DNA from: an uncultured Alphaproteobacteria bacterium
GTDB lineage: Bacteria > Pseudomonadota > Alphaproteobacteria > Geminicoccales > Geminicoccaceae
Reading direction: 5' to 3'
Assembly (NCBI GenBank): GCA_937926445.1
Contig: CALBAK010000046.1
Coordinates: 20,673-84,672, forward strand
DNA length: 64,000 nt
The position numbers and the translations under genes are program-made. Within the stretch, counting starts at the first letter, position 1; every line of letters begins with the position of its first letter. Of the stretch, positions 36,751-45,709 are shown one piece after another. Below the pieces are notes generated by a model. It made no database searches. It saw only the letters and a program-made list of their open reading frames with translations, and had not been told where the DNA came from.

Positions 36751-38664
36751 ATGAACGACACCGCTCTCGACACCTTCCCCAAGCTCCTCCTACTCAACGC
36801 CGCCCGTTGGCCAGACCGGCCGGCCATGCGGGAGAAGGAGTTCGGCATCTGGAACGTCTACACCTGGCGCGACTACCGCGACCGGGTGCGCGAGATCGCC
36901 CTTGGCCTCGCCGCGCTCGGCATCCGCCGTGGCGAGGTGGTGGCGCTGCTCGGCCGCAACCGGCCCAACTGGGTCTGGAGCGAGCTCGCGGCGCACGCGC
37001 TCGGCTGCATGAGCCTCGGCATCTACGAGGACGTGCTCGCCGCCGAGGCCGGCTATCTCCTGGGCTATGCCGAGGCCGCGGCGATCGTCTGCGAAGACGA
37101 GGAGCAGGTCGACAAGATCCTCCAGCTCGGTCCCGCCGCTTCGAGCCTGCGGGCGATCGTCTACCACGACGACCGCGGCATGCGGAAATACGCCGATCCC
37201 CGGCTAGTCGCCTGGGCCGATCTGATCGAGCGCGGCCGGGCCTTGGACCGCGCCGAGCCCGACCGCTTCGAGCGCGAGGTGGCGGCCGGCCGCGGCAGCG
37301 ACGTGGCGATCCTCTGCACGACCTCCGGCACCACCTCGAGTCCCAAGCTCGCGATGCTCCAGCACGAGCCCTTCCTGCGCCACATCCGCGCCTATCTTGA
37401 GGTCGACCCGAGGGGGCCCGAGGACGAGTACGTCTCGATCCTGCCGCTGCCCTGGATCATGGAGCAGGTCTACACCGTGGCGATGCCGCTGCTTTGCGGC
37501 ATTCGGGCGAACTTCCCGGAGAGCGCCGAGACGGCGATGCGGGATCTGCGGGAGATCGGCCCGACCCATCTGCTCTTGGCACCACGGGTGTGGGAGCAGA
37601 CCGCGGCCGATCTCAGAGCCCGGATCATGGATGCGGACCCGCTCACCCGGGCTCTCTTCGAGTGGGCGGTCCGGACCGGTACCGCGGCCCTCGAGCGCAG
37701 GCGCCGCGACCCGCTCGCCGAGCTTCTGGTGTTCGGCGCGCTCAAGGACCGGCTCGGCTTCTCGCGGGTCAAGTCGGCCGCCACGGGCGGTGCCGCGCTC
37801 GGCCCCGACACCTTCAAATTCTTCCTCGCCATGGGCGTGCCCCTGCGCCAGCTCTACGGACAGACCGAGCTCTCCGGCGCCTATACGCTCCAGGTCCACG
37901 ACGAGATCGACACCGAGAGTTCCGGTGTTCCCTTTCCCGACACCCAAGTGCGGATCGAGGATCCGGACGAGAACGGGGTCGGCGAGATCGTGACCCGTCA
38001 CCCCGGCATGTTCGCGGGCTATTTCAAGAACGAGCAGGCAACCCGCGAGGCGCTCACCCCTGACGGCTGGATGCGGACGGGCGATGCCGGTTATCTCGAC
38101 GCCAAGGGCCGCCTCGTCGTGATCGACCGGGTGAAGGACATCGCCCGCACCTCCTCGGGCGTTCGCTTCAGCCCGCAATTCATCGAGAACAAGCTCAAAT
38201 TTTCGCCCTACATCGGTGAGGCCGTGGTTCTCGGCAACCGCCGGCCCTTCGTGACCGCCATTCTCTGCATCCGCTATTCCATGGTCTCGAAATGGGCCGA
38301 GAGCCGAAGGATCGGCTTCACGACCTACCAGAATCTGGCCGCCAACCCGCGGGTGATCGAGCTCCTCGCGGGCGAGGTCGAGAAGGTCAACGCCGCCCTG
38401 CCCGAGAGCCAGCGCATCCGCCGCTTCGTCGTCCTCTACAAGGAGCTCGACCCCGACGACGGCGAGGTCACCCGCACCCGCAAGGTCCGCCGTGGCGTGA
38501 TCGACGAGCGCTACGCCGGCATCATCGACGCCATGTACGCCGGCCGCGACCGGGTCCACGTCGACACCGTCGTCACCTTCGAGGACGGCCGCACCGGCCG
38601 GATCGAGGCCGACCTCGAGATCCGCGACACGAGCGCCCACGCGGCGCTCGCCCGGGCCACCTGA
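36751..38664 (+). CDS. AMP-dependent long-chain acyl-CoA synthetase
   Basis: This 637-residue adenylate-forming ligase activates a carboxylic acid to acyl-AMP and then acyl-CoA. The ATP loop is CTTSGTTSSPKLAM, the A5 motif is YGQTELSGAY, and TGDAGYLDAKGRLVVIDRVKDI is the hinge region. LGIYEDVLAAEAGYLLGYAEAAAIV and the C-terminal RKVRRGVIDERYAGIIDAMY resemble the FadD15/long-chain group often encoded with branched-chain-type ABC importers. The stop overlaps the livG-like start (TGATG). It is the first gene of a seven-gene operon with a full importer and a second ligase. The substrate could be a fatty, aryl or dicarboxylic acid. Confidence 0.93.
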   Translation: MNDTALDTFPKLLLLNAARWPDRPAMREKEFGIWNVYTWRDYRDRVREIALGLAALGIRRGEVVALLGRNRPNWVWSELAAHALGCMSLGIYEDVLAAEAGYLLGYAEAAAIVCEDEEQVDKILQLGPAASSLRAIVYHDDRGMRKYADPRLVAWADLIERGRALDRAEPDRFEREVAAGRGSDVAILCTTSGTTSSPKLAMLQHEPFLRHIRAYLEVDPRGPEDEYVSILPLPWIMEQVYTVAMPLLCGIRANFPESAETAMRDLREIGPTHLLLAPRVWEQTAADLRARIMDADPLTRALFEWAVRTGTAALERRRRDPLAELLVFGALKDRLGFSRVKSAATGGAALGPDTFKFFLAMGVPLRQLYGQTELSGAYTLQVHDEIDTESSGVPFPDTQVRIEDPDENGVGEIVTRHPGMFAGYFKNEQATREALTPDGWMRTGDAGYLDAKGRLVVIDRVKDIARTSSGVRFSPQFIENKLKFSPYIGEAVVLGNRRPFVTAILCIRYSMVSKWAESRRIGFTTYQNLAANPRVIELLAGEVEKVNAALPESQRIRRFVVLYKELDPDDGEVTRTRKVRRGVIDERYAGIIDAMYAGRDRVHVDTVVTFEDGRTGRIEADLEIRDTSAHAALARAT

Positions 38665-39494
38665 TGCTCGCCGCCGCCACGGCGCCGGCCCAGGCGCCGA
38701 CCGCGCAGCGCCGCCGGGCGATCGGCGAGGTCCTCCTCGCGGTCGAGAACATCTCGCTCCGCTTCGGCGGCGTGCGCGCGCTCTCCGGCGTCTCCTTCGA
38801 CATCCGCAAGGGCGAGATCCGCGCCATCATCGGCCCGAACGGCGCCGGCAAATCCTCGATGCTCAACGTCATCAACGGCTTCTACCATCCGCAGGAGGGC
38901 CGGATCGTCTGGAAGGGAGAAGCCCGGCCGCGGATGCGGCCGCACGAGGCGGCCAAGGGCGGAATCGCCCGCACCTTCCAGAACATCGCCCTCTTCAAGG
39001 GCATGAGCACGCTCGACAACATCATGACCGGCCGCATCCTCAAGATGCGCGCGTCTTTCCTCGAGCAGGCGTTCTGGATCGGCCGCGGCCGCAGCGAGGA
39101 GCTCCGCGAGCGCGCTTTCGTCGAGCGGATCATCGACTTCCTCGAGATTCAGCACATCCGCCACACACCGGTGGGCAAACTGCCCTACGGTCTCCAGAAG
39201 CGGGTCGAGTTCGCGCGCGCGCTCGCCATGGAGCCCGAGCTCCTCTTGCTCGACGAGCCCATGGCCGGCATGAACCTAGAGGAGAAGGAGGACATGTGCC
39301 GCTTCATCCTCGACGTGAACGAGGAGTTCGGCACCACGGTGGCGCTGATCGAGCACGACATGAGCGTCGTCATGGACATCTCCGATCGGGTCGTCGTGCT
39401 CGACTACGGCCGGCTCCTGGCCGACGGCACCCCCGACCAGGTCCGCAACGACCCGGCCGTGATCGAGGCCTATCTGGGCGTCGCCCATGGCTGA
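38664..39494 (+). CDS. Branched-chain-type ABC transporter ATPase, LivG-like
   Basis: This 276-residue cytoplasmic ATPase of the HAAT importer family has Walker A GPNGAGKSSMLNVI, the LivG-specific GIARTFQNIALFKGMSTLDN, the signature LPYGLQKRVEFARALA, and Walker B LLLLDEPMAGMN. The H-loop His lies in VALIEHDMSVVMD. The C-terminus (DPAVIEAYLGVAHG) is standard. It has a 20-residue N-terminal extension rich in Ala. Start ATG overlaps the ligase stop, and the end overlaps the LivH-like gene by 8 bp. Confidence 0.95.
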   Translation: MLAAATAPAQAPTAQRRRAIGEVLLAVENISLRFGGVRALSGVSFDIRKGEIRAIIGPNGAGKSSMLNVINGFYHPQEGRIVWKGEARPRMRPHEAAKGGIARTFQNIALFKGMSTLDNIMTGRILKMRASFLEQAFWIGRGRSEELRERAFVERIIDFLEIQHIRHTPVGKLPYGLQKRVEFARALAMEPELLLLDEPMAGMNLEEKEDMCRFILDVNEEFGTTVALIEHDMSVVMDISDRVVVLDYGRLLADGTPDQVRNDPAVIEAYLGVAHG

Positions 39495-40392
39495 GCTCGG
39501 CCCGGTCCTCGAGGTCCTCTTGGGTGGCCTCATGAGCGGGGTGCTCTACTCGCTCGTGGCGCTCGGCTTCGTCCTCATCTTCAAGGCTTCGGGCGTCTTC
39601 AACTTCGCCCAGGGGGCGATGGTCCTCTTCGCCGCGCTTTCCCTCGTTCGCCTCGCCGAGTGGCTCCCCTTCCCGCTCGCCCTCCTGGTCACGGTCCTGA
39701 TCATGATCGCGGTCGCTTGGACCGTGGAGCGGCTCGTGCTGCGACCGCTCGTGGGCCAGCACGGCCTGATCCTTTTCATGGCCACGATCGGCGTCACCTT
39801 CTTCCTCGACGGCTTCGGCCAGACGATCTGGGGCTCGAACGTCTATCAGCTCGACCTCGGCATTCCCTCGACACCCTGGTTCCTTTTCGAGAGCCTGTTC
39901 CCGGGCGGCATTCTCGTGAGCCCGGTCGACGTCTTCGCCACCGTGATCGCCGGCAGCCTGGTCCTCGCGCTCTCGATCTTTTTCCACGGCACCCGGATCG
40001 GTCGGGCGCTGCGCGCGGTGGCCGACGACCATCAGGCGGCCCAGTCGGTCGGCATTCCCTTGAACCAGATCTGGCTCATCGTCTGGTCGACCGCCGGCAT
40101 CGTGGCGCTGGTGGCCGGCATGGCCTGGGGCTCTAAGCTCGGTGTCCAGTTCTCCCTCTCGCTCGTGGCCTTGAAGGCGCTGCCCGTCTTGATCCTGGGC
40201 GGCCTCACCTCGATCCCGGGGGCGATCGTGGGCGGGCTCGTCGTCGGCGCCGGCGAGAAGCTCGCCGAGCTCTACATCGGACCCCTGATCGGCGGCGGTA
40301 TCGAGTACTGGTTCGCTTACGTCCTGGCACTGGCCGTGCTCCTCGTCCGGCCCCAGGGTCTGTTCGGCGAGAAGATCATCGAGCGGGTGTGA
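39487..40392 (+). CDS. Branched-chain-type ABC transporter permease, LivH-like
   Basis: This 301-residue inner-membrane permease has about eight hydrophobic helices and the LivH markers SLVALGFVLIFKASGVFNFAQG, ERLVLRPLVGQ and GRALRAVADDHQAAQSVGI. The conserved GGLTSIPGAIVGGLVVG and LLVRPQGLFGEKIIERV end the protein. It forms the membrane channel with the LivM-like protein encoded four bases downstream. ATG at 39487 overlaps the ATPase stop, indicating coupled translation. Confidence 0.95.
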   Translation: MAELGPVLEVLLGGLMSGVLYSLVALGFVLIFKASGVFNFAQGAMVLFAALSLVRLAEWLPFPLALLVTVLIMIAVAWTVERLVLRPLVGQHGLILFMATIGVTFFLDGFGQTIWGSNVYQLDLGIPSTPWFLFESLFPGGILVSPVDVFATVIAGSLVLALSIFFHGTRIGRALRAVADDHQAAQSVGIPLNQIWLIVWSTAGIVALVAGMAWGSKLGVQFSLSLVALKALPVLILGGLTSIPGAIVGGLVVGAGEKLAELYIGPLIGGGIEYWFAYVLALAVLLVRPQGLFGEKIIERV

Positions 40393-40396
40393 GTCC

Positions 40397-41461
40397 TTGA
40401 TCTACCGCGAGACCGGCCAGTTCCGTACATCTTACGCCGAAGACCAGGCGATCTTCCGCCTGCGCCAAGATAGGGCCGGCATCGCCGTGATCCTGGCGGT
40501 GGCCTGGATCGGCATCCCGCTCCTCGCCGACGACTATTTGCTGCGGGCGATCCTCGTCCCGTTCCTGATCCTCGCCGTTGCGGCGATCGGCCTCAACCTG
40601 CTGCTCGGCTATTGCGGCCAGATCTCGCTCGGGACCGGTGCCTTCATGGCGATCGGCGCCTACGCCGCCTACAACCTCGCCCTTCGCCTGCCGGGGCTGC
40701 CGCTTCTCCTCGACTTCTTCCTGGCCGGGCTCGTGGCCGCCGGCATCGGCGTGCTCTTCGGCCTGCCCTCGGTCCGCATCAAGGGCCTCTATCTCGCGGT
40801 CGCCACGCTCGCCGCCCAGTTCTTCGCGGACTGGGCGTTCCTCCGCGTCGGCTGGTTCACCAACTACACGCCCTCGGGGTCGGTCACCGCACCGCCCCTC
40901 GACATCTTCGGCTGGCTGATCGACACCCCGCTCGAGAAATACTGGCTCTGCCTCGCCTTCGCCTGCCTCACGGCGATCCTGGCCAAGAACCTCGTGCGCT
41001 CGCGCATCGGCCGGTCCTGGATGGCGATCCGGGACATGGACATCGCGGCCGAGATCATCGGCATCCGGCCCACCACCGCCAAGCTCTCGGCCTTCGCCGT
41101 GTCGAGCTTCGTAGCGGGCGGGGCCGGTGTGCTCTGGGCCTTCGTCCATCTCGGATCCTGGGAGCCGCTCGCCTTCTCGATCGACATGAGCTTCCGGCTC
41201 CTCTTCATGGTGATCATCGGCGGAATGGGTTCGATCCTGGGCTCCTTTTTGGGCGCGGCCTTCATCACCGTCTTGCCGATCTTCCTCAACCAGGCACCCG
41301 CCATGGTCGGCATCCAGCTCTCCACGGCGATGGTGAGCCATCTCGAGTTCATGATCTTCGGGGCGCTGATCGTCCTCTTCCTGATCTGGGAGCCGCACGG
41401 CCTCGCCCGGCTCTGGCAGATCGGCAAGGAGAAGATGCGCCTGTGGCCGTTTCCGTACTGA
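40397..41461 (+). CDS. Branched-chain-type ABC transporter permease, LivM-like
   Basis: This 354-residue inner-membrane permease shows the LivM signature GLNLLLGYCGQISLGTGAFM, then GLYLAVATLAAQFF, and the cytoplasmic loop RSRIGRSWMAIRDMDIAAEI with GIRPTTAKLSAFAVSSFVAG. GGMGSILGSFLGAAFI and a C-terminal WEPHGLARLW complete it. A TTG at 40397 appears to be the start, four bases after the LivH-like stop; no ATG lies before the first conserved helix. The N-terminal ~30 residues are hydrophilic. Confidence 0.94.
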   Translation: MIYRETGQFRTSYAEDQAIFRLRQDRAGIAVILAVAWIGIPLLADDYLLRAILVPFLILAVAAIGLNLLLGYCGQISLGTGAFMAIGAYAAYNLALRLPGLPLLLDFFLAGLVAAGIGVLFGLPSVRIKGLYLAVATLAAQFFADWAFLRVGWFTNYTPSGSVTAPPLDIFGWLIDTPLEKYWLCLAFACLTAILAKNLVRSRIGRSWMAIRDMDIAAEIIGIRPTTAKLSAFAVSSFVAGGAGVLWAFVHLGSWEPLAFSIDMSFRLLFMVIIGGMGSILGSFLGAAFITVLPIFLNQAPAMVGIQLSTAMVSHLEFMIFGALIVLFLIWEPHGLARLWQIGKEKMRLWPFPY

Positions 41462-41502
41462 CCGGGGCGACCCAGCGGGTCGCGAACAAGGGAGGTTCGA
41501 CC

Positions 41503-42807
41503 ATGAGGGCTCCTCGTTCGGCAGCGCTGCTCGCGACCACCGCGGCACTGGCACTCCTGGCCGCCCAGCCCGCCGCCGCGGCCGACACGATCTTCTACCC
41601 GTCGCTCGTCTACCGCTCGGGCGCCTACGCGCCGAACGGCATCCCCTTCGCCAACGGCGTGGCCGACTACGTGGCGATGATCAACGCCCGCGACGGCGGC
41701 GTCGGTGGGGTGAAGATCGAATTCGAGGAGTGCGAGACCGGCTACGCCACCGACCGCGGCGTCGAATGCTACGAACGCCTCAAGACCAAAGGCGCCGGCG
41801 CCGTCGCCTTCTCGCCCTTGTCGACCGGCATCACCTTTGCCCTGACCGAGAAGGCGCCGGTCGACAAGATCCCGCTCCAGACCACGGGCTACGGTCGCTC
41901 GGAATCGGCCGACGGCCGGGTCTTCCAGTGGAACTTCCCGCTCCTCGGCACCTACTGGAGCGCGGCCGACATCCTGATCCAACACACCGCCAAGATCTCG
42001 GGCGGCCTCAAGGGCAAGAAGATCACCCTCGTCTATCACGACAGCCCCTACGGCAAGGAGCCGATCCCGGTGCTCCAGGACCACGCCGCCAAGCACGGCT
42101 ACACCTTCGAGGCCATTCCCGTGACCCATCCCGGTGTCGAGCAGAAGGCCGCCTGGCTCAAGATTCGCCAGACCCGGCCTGACTTCGTCTTCCTGTGGGG
42201 CTGGGGCGTGATGAACTCGACCGCGATCAAGGAGGCGGTGGCGGTCGGCTACCCGCGCGAGAAGATGTACGGCGTGTGGTGGGCAGCGGCCGAGCCCGAC
42301 GTCCGCCCGGCCGGCGACGACGCCAAGGGCTACAACGGCCTCGCGCTTCATCCCGCCGGCGCCGACTACCCGGTCCACAAAGACATCCTCAAATATGTCT
42401 ACGATGCCGGCAAAGGCGCCGGCAAGCGCGAGGAAGTCGGCGAGGTCCTCTACAATCGCGGCGTGATCGACGCGATGCTCAAGCTCGAGGCGGTCCGCAC
42501 CGCCCAGAAGATCTACAACAAGAAGGTTGTCACTGGTTCTGAGGTCCGCGACGGCTTCGAGCGGCTCGAGCTCACCGCCGAGCGGATCAAAGAGCTGGGC
42601 TTCGAAGGCCTCGTCACCCCGCTCAAGGTCTCCTGCCTCGACCACGAGGGTGCCAGGAAGGCGCGGATCCACCAGTGGGACGGCCAGAAGTGGGTGTTCG
42701 TCTCCGACTGGATCGAGGCGGACACCAACTATCTGCGGCCGAAGATGGAGGCGGCGGCCGCCGCTTACGCCAAGGAGAAGGGCATCACGCCCGCGAGCTG
42801 CTCTTGA
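41503..42807 (+). CDS. Periplasmic amino-acid/organic-acid-binding protein of the Liv-type importer
   Basis: This 434-residue binding protein of the Peripla_BP_6 family has a Sec signal peptide of about 26 residues (basic start, hydrophobic LLATTAALALLA, cleavage after QPAAA-A). The mature part starts DTIFYPSLVYRSGAYAPNG and contains GVKIEFEECETGYATDRGVECYERL. This subgroup accompanies ABC operons with acyl-CoA ligases rather than true leucine transporters; the ligand may be an aromatic or aliphatic acid. ATG 41503 follows GGGAGGTTCGACC, a strong site suited to the high amounts of protein needed. It has four Cys, including one next to the C-terminus. Confidence 0.93.
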   Translation: MRAPRSAALLATTAALALLAAQPAAAADTIFYPSLVYRSGAYAPNGIPFANGVADYVAMINARDGGVGGVKIEFEECETGYATDRGVECYERLKTKGAGAVAFSPLSTGITFALTEKAPVDKIPLQTTGYGRSESADGRVFQWNFPLLGTYWSAADILIQHTAKISGGLKGKKITLVYHDSPYGKEPIPVLQDHAAKHGYTFEAIPVTHPGVEQKAAWLKIRQTRPDFVFLWGWGVMNSTAIKEAVAVGYPREKMYGVWWAAAEPDVRPAGDDAKGYNGLALHPAGADYPVHKDILKYVYDAGKGAGKREEVGEVLYNRGVIDAMLKLEAVRTAQKIYNKKVVTGSEVRDGFERLELTAERIKELGFEGLVTPLKVSCLDHEGARKARIHQWDGQKWVFVSDWIEADTNYLRPKMEAAAAAYAKEKGITPASCS

Positions 42808-42864
42808 GGCCCATCCGGCCGGGGCGGTCCGACCGCCCCGGCCGGCCGCGAACGGAACGCCGCC

Positions 42865-43701
42865 TTGACCGCCGCCGCTGCGAGCTCCGAACCGAGTCCC
42901 GCTCGGGCCGCCCTTGAGGTTAACAACATCGAGGTGGTCTACGACCACGTCGTGCTAGTCCTCAAAGGCGTCAGTCTCGCCGTCCCGGAGGGTTCGATCG
43001 TCGCGCTGCTAGGTGCCAACGGGGCGGGCAAGACCACGACCTTGAAGGCGATCTCGAACCTCCTGCACGCCGAACGGGGCGAGGTGACCAAGGGCTCGAT
43101 CACGTTCTACGGCGAGGAGGTCCACCGGCTCTCGCCGAACGAGCTCGTCCGGCGGGGATGCATCCAGGTCATGGAGGGGCGTCACTGCTTCGCCCACTTG
43201 ACCGTGGAAGAGAACCTGCTCACGGGCGCCTTCACCCGCAAGGACGGGCGGGCCGCGATCCAACGCGACCTCGAGATGGTCTACGCCTACTTTCCGCGCC
43301 TCAAGGAGCGCCGCAAATCGCTCGCCGGCTACACCTCGGGTGGCGAGCAGCAGATGTGCGCGATCGGCCGGGCATTGATGGCCCGGCCGCGGCTCATCCT
43401 GCTCGACGAGCCGTCGATGGGCCTCGCTCCGCAACTGGTCGAGGAAATCTTCGCGATCGTCGAGCGGCTCAACAAGGAGGAGAAGGTCACCTTCTTCGTC
43501 GCCGAGCAGAACACGAGCCTGGCTCTCCGCCACGCGAGCTACGGGTACATCCTGGAGAACGGGCGCGTGGTACTCGACGGCGAAGCCGCGAGCCTGCGCG
43601 AGAACGAGGACGTGAAAGAGTTCTACCTCGGCTTGAGCGGCAGCGGCCGCAAGAGCTTCCGCGACATCAAGAGCTACAAGCGGCGCAAGCGGTGGCTCTG
43701 A
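42865..43701 (+). CDS. Branched-chain-type ABC transporter ATPase, LivF-like
   Basis: This 278-residue cytoplasmic ATPase has Walker A GANGAGKTTTLKAISNLL, the LivF-type RRGCIQVMEGRHCFAHLTVEENL, signature TSGGEQQMCAIGRALM, and Walker B LILLDEPSMGLAPQLVEEIF. The H-loop position is Gln (FFVAEQNTSLAL), as is usual in LivF. It completes the importer. The start is a TTG at 42865, 57 bases after the binding-protein stop; upstream lies only GGAAC. The C-terminal ~20 residues are Lys/Arg-rich (RDIKSYKRRKRWL), as in LivF proteins linked to acyl-CoA ligases. Confidence 0.95.
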   Translation: MTAAAASSEPSPARAALEVNNIEVVYDHVVLVLKGVSLAVPEGSIVALLGANGAGKTTTLKAISNLLHAERGEVTKGSITFYGEEVHRLSPNELVRRGCIQVMEGRHCFAHLTVEENLLTGAFTRKDGRAAIQRDLEMVYAYFPRLKERRKSLAGYTSGGEQQMCAIGRALMARPRLILLDEPSMGLAPQLVEEIFAIVERLNKEEKVTFFVAEQNTSLALRHASYGYILENGRVVLDGEAASLRENEDVKEFYLGLSGSGRKSFRDIKSYKRRKRWL

Positions 43702-43833
43702 AACCCCGGGCCGTCGCCCGGACGCGGCAACCTGCCGCGTGGCGCATCGTGGTGGTTGCGGGACGGATGACGTGAGCGGCGGCCGATGCCTATAAGGGGG
43801 CCAGAAGGGCCGCACGGAGGCGAGAGGACGCTC

Positions 43834-45084
43834 ATGCCGGAGAGCGGTGGCGTGTTCTTCGACCGCCAGGAGGTGCGCAAGCCCGCCGAGCGCGAGCAGG
43901 CGATCTTTCACGCCCTTCCCGGGTTGATCCGCCACGCACTCGACAATGCGCCGGCCTTCGCTGCGCACCTGGGCGACATCGACCCCGATTCGGTGGTCGA
44001 CCGCGCGGCACTCGCCCGCCTGCCGGTCCTGCGCAAAGCCGAACTCCACGCCCGCCAGCAGGCCGCCCTGCCCTTCGGCGGGTTCAACGCCACCCCGCCC
44101 GGCCGGCTCTTGCGGATCTTCGCCTCGCCCGGGCCGATCTACGATCCCGAGGGGCCGCGGATCGACTATTGGCGCTTCGCCCGGGCCCTGTTCGCGGCCG
44201 GCTTCCGCTCGGGCGATCTGATCCACAACACCTTCTCCTACCACCTGACCCCGGCCGGCTCGATGATCGAGGGCGGAGCCCGGGCGCTCGGCTGCCCGGT
44301 GATCCCGGGCGGCACCGGCCAGACCGAACTCCAGGTGCGGGTGATCCACGACCTCCGGCCCACGGGCTACACCGGCACGCCCTCCTTCCTCGTGACCCTG
44401 CTCGAGAAGGCCCGCGAGCTCGGCTTCTCGACCGCCTCGCTCAAGAAGGCCCTGGTTTCGGGCGAGGCCTTCCCGGCCGCGCTCCGCGAGCGGCTCGAGC
44501 GCGAGTTCGGCATCGCCGCCTATCAGTGCTACGCCACCGCCGATGTCGGGCTGATCGCCTACGAGACGAGCGCCCGCGAGGGCCTCATGGTCGACGAGGC
44601 GGTGATCGTCGAGATCGTCGAGCCCGGCACGGGTCGGCCGGTACCCGAGGGCGAGCCGGGCGAGGTCGTGGTCACGGTCTTCAACCCCGACTACCCGCTC
44701 ATCCGCTTCGCCACGGGCGACATCTCCGCCGTGCTGCCCGGCGAGAGCCCCTGCGGTCGCACCAACATGCGCCTCAAGGGCTGGCTCGGCCGCGCCGATC
44801 AGGCGACCAAGATCCGCGGCCAGTTCGTCCATCCCCACCAGCTCGTCGATGCCCTGCGTCGCTTCGACGGCGTGTCCCGCTTCCGCCTCGTGGTCGAGCG
44901 GGAAGGGGAGCGCGACCGCATGCTCTTGCGCTGCGAGGTGCCGAGGGCACCCTCGGGCCTCGAGCCGGCCCTGGCCGAGGCGGTCCGCGCCGCCACCGGG
45001 CTTCGAGCCGAGATCGAGCTCGTCGCCCCCGGCACGCTGCCGACCGACGGCAAGCTGATCGAGGATCGCCGCGGCATCGGCTGA
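43834..45084 (+). CDS. Phenylacetate-CoA ligase-like AMP-dependent ligase (PaaK family)
   Basis: This 416-residue adenylating enzyme has the compact PaaK layout: N-terminal helical part, then GTPSFLVTLLEKARELG, the motif YQCYATADVGLIAYE, TGDISAVLPGESPCGRTNMRLKG around the conserved Asp, and a C-terminal mini-domain with RGQFVHPHQL and LPTDGKLIEDRRGI. It would convert an aryl or similar acid to its CoA thioester. The ATG at 43834 follows GAGAGGACGCTC. A TATAAG lies at 43791-43796, in a 132-base gap after the LivF-like gene, so it may also have its own promoter. Co-location with a Liv-type importer and another ligase points to uptake and activation of an aromatic or branched acid. Confidence 0.9.
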   Translation: MPESGGVFFDRQEVRKPAEREQAIFHALPGLIRHALDNAPAFAAHLGDIDPDSVVDRAALARLPVLRKAELHARQQAALPFGGFNATPPGRLLRIFASPGPIYDPEGPRIDYWRFARALFAAGFRSGDLIHNTFSYHLTPAGSMIEGGARALGCPVIPGGTGQTELQVRVIHDLRPTGYTGTPSFLVTLLEKARELGFSTASLKKALVSGEAFPAALRERLEREFGIAAYQCYATADVGLIAYETSAREGLMVDEAVIVEIVEPGTGRPVPEGEPGEVVVTVFNPDYPLIRFATGDISAVLPGESPCGRTNMRLKGWLGRADQATKIRGQFVHPHQLVDALRRFDGVSRFRLVVEREGERDRMLLRCEVPRAPSGLEPALAEAVRAATGLRAEIELVAPGTLPTDGKLIEDRRGIG

Positions 45085-45091
45085 GCCCGCC

Positions 45092-45709
45092 TTGCTCGAG
45101 GCCGAAGGGCTCGCCTGCCGGCGGGGCGGCCGGCTGGTCTTCGAGGCGGTGAGCTTCGCCCTCGAGCCGGGCGACGCTCTCCTCCTACTGGGCCCGAACG
45201 GCAGCGGCAAGACCAGCCTTCTGCGCCTTCTGGCCGGCCTCGCCCGACCGGCCGCCGGTATCGTCCGCTGGCAGGGCCGGGACATCCGAGCGGAGCGGGC
45301 AGAGCACGCCCTGAGGCTCCACCTCGTGGGCTTCGCCGACGGCCTCAAGAGCCTGCTCGCCGTGGTCGAGAACCTCGCTCTCCAGGCGGCCCTCCTGGGC
45401 GAGCCCGAAGCCCGCGTCGAAGCCGCCCTTGAGGCGTTCGATTTGGCCGACCGGGCGGGCGATCCGGTCCGCGCGCTTTCCTCGGGCCAGCGCCGGCGGC
45501 TCGCACTCGCCCGCCTCCTCGCCGTACCACGGCCGCTCTGGCTCCTGGACGAACCGGGCGTGGCCCTCGACCGGGCCAACCGGATCCGGCTCGAGGCGGC
45601 GATCGAGCGGCATCGGGCCGCGGGCGGCCTCGCCGTCGTGGCGAGCCACGGCGACGTGGCGCTGCGCGACCCCTTCGTCCTTGAGCTCGGCGAGCGCGCG
45701 CCGTGCTGA
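45092..45709 (+). CDS. ccmA: Heme ABC exporter ATPase CcmA
   Basis: This 205-residue ATPase of the CcmABCDE cytochrome c maturation system works at the inner membrane. It has Walker A LLGPNGSGKTSLLRLLAGL, the CcmA-specific HLVGFADGLKSLLAVVENL, signature LSSGQRRRLALARLLA, and Walker B LWLLDEPGVALDRA. Its short length is normal for CcmA. The TTG at 45092 is the probable start, seven bases after the ligase stop. The end overlaps ccmB by 7 bp. CcmA drives release of holo-CcmE from CcmC. Confidence 0.94.
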   Translation: MLEAEGLACRRGGRLVFEAVSFALEPGDALLLLGPNGSGKTSLLRLLAGLARPAAGIVRWQGRDIRAERAEHALRLHLVGFADGLKSLLAVVENLALQAALLGEPEARVEAALEAFDLADRAGDPVRALSSGQRRRLALARLLAVPRPLWLLDEPGVALDRANRIRLEAAIERHRAAGGLAVVASHGDVALRDPFVLELGERAPC

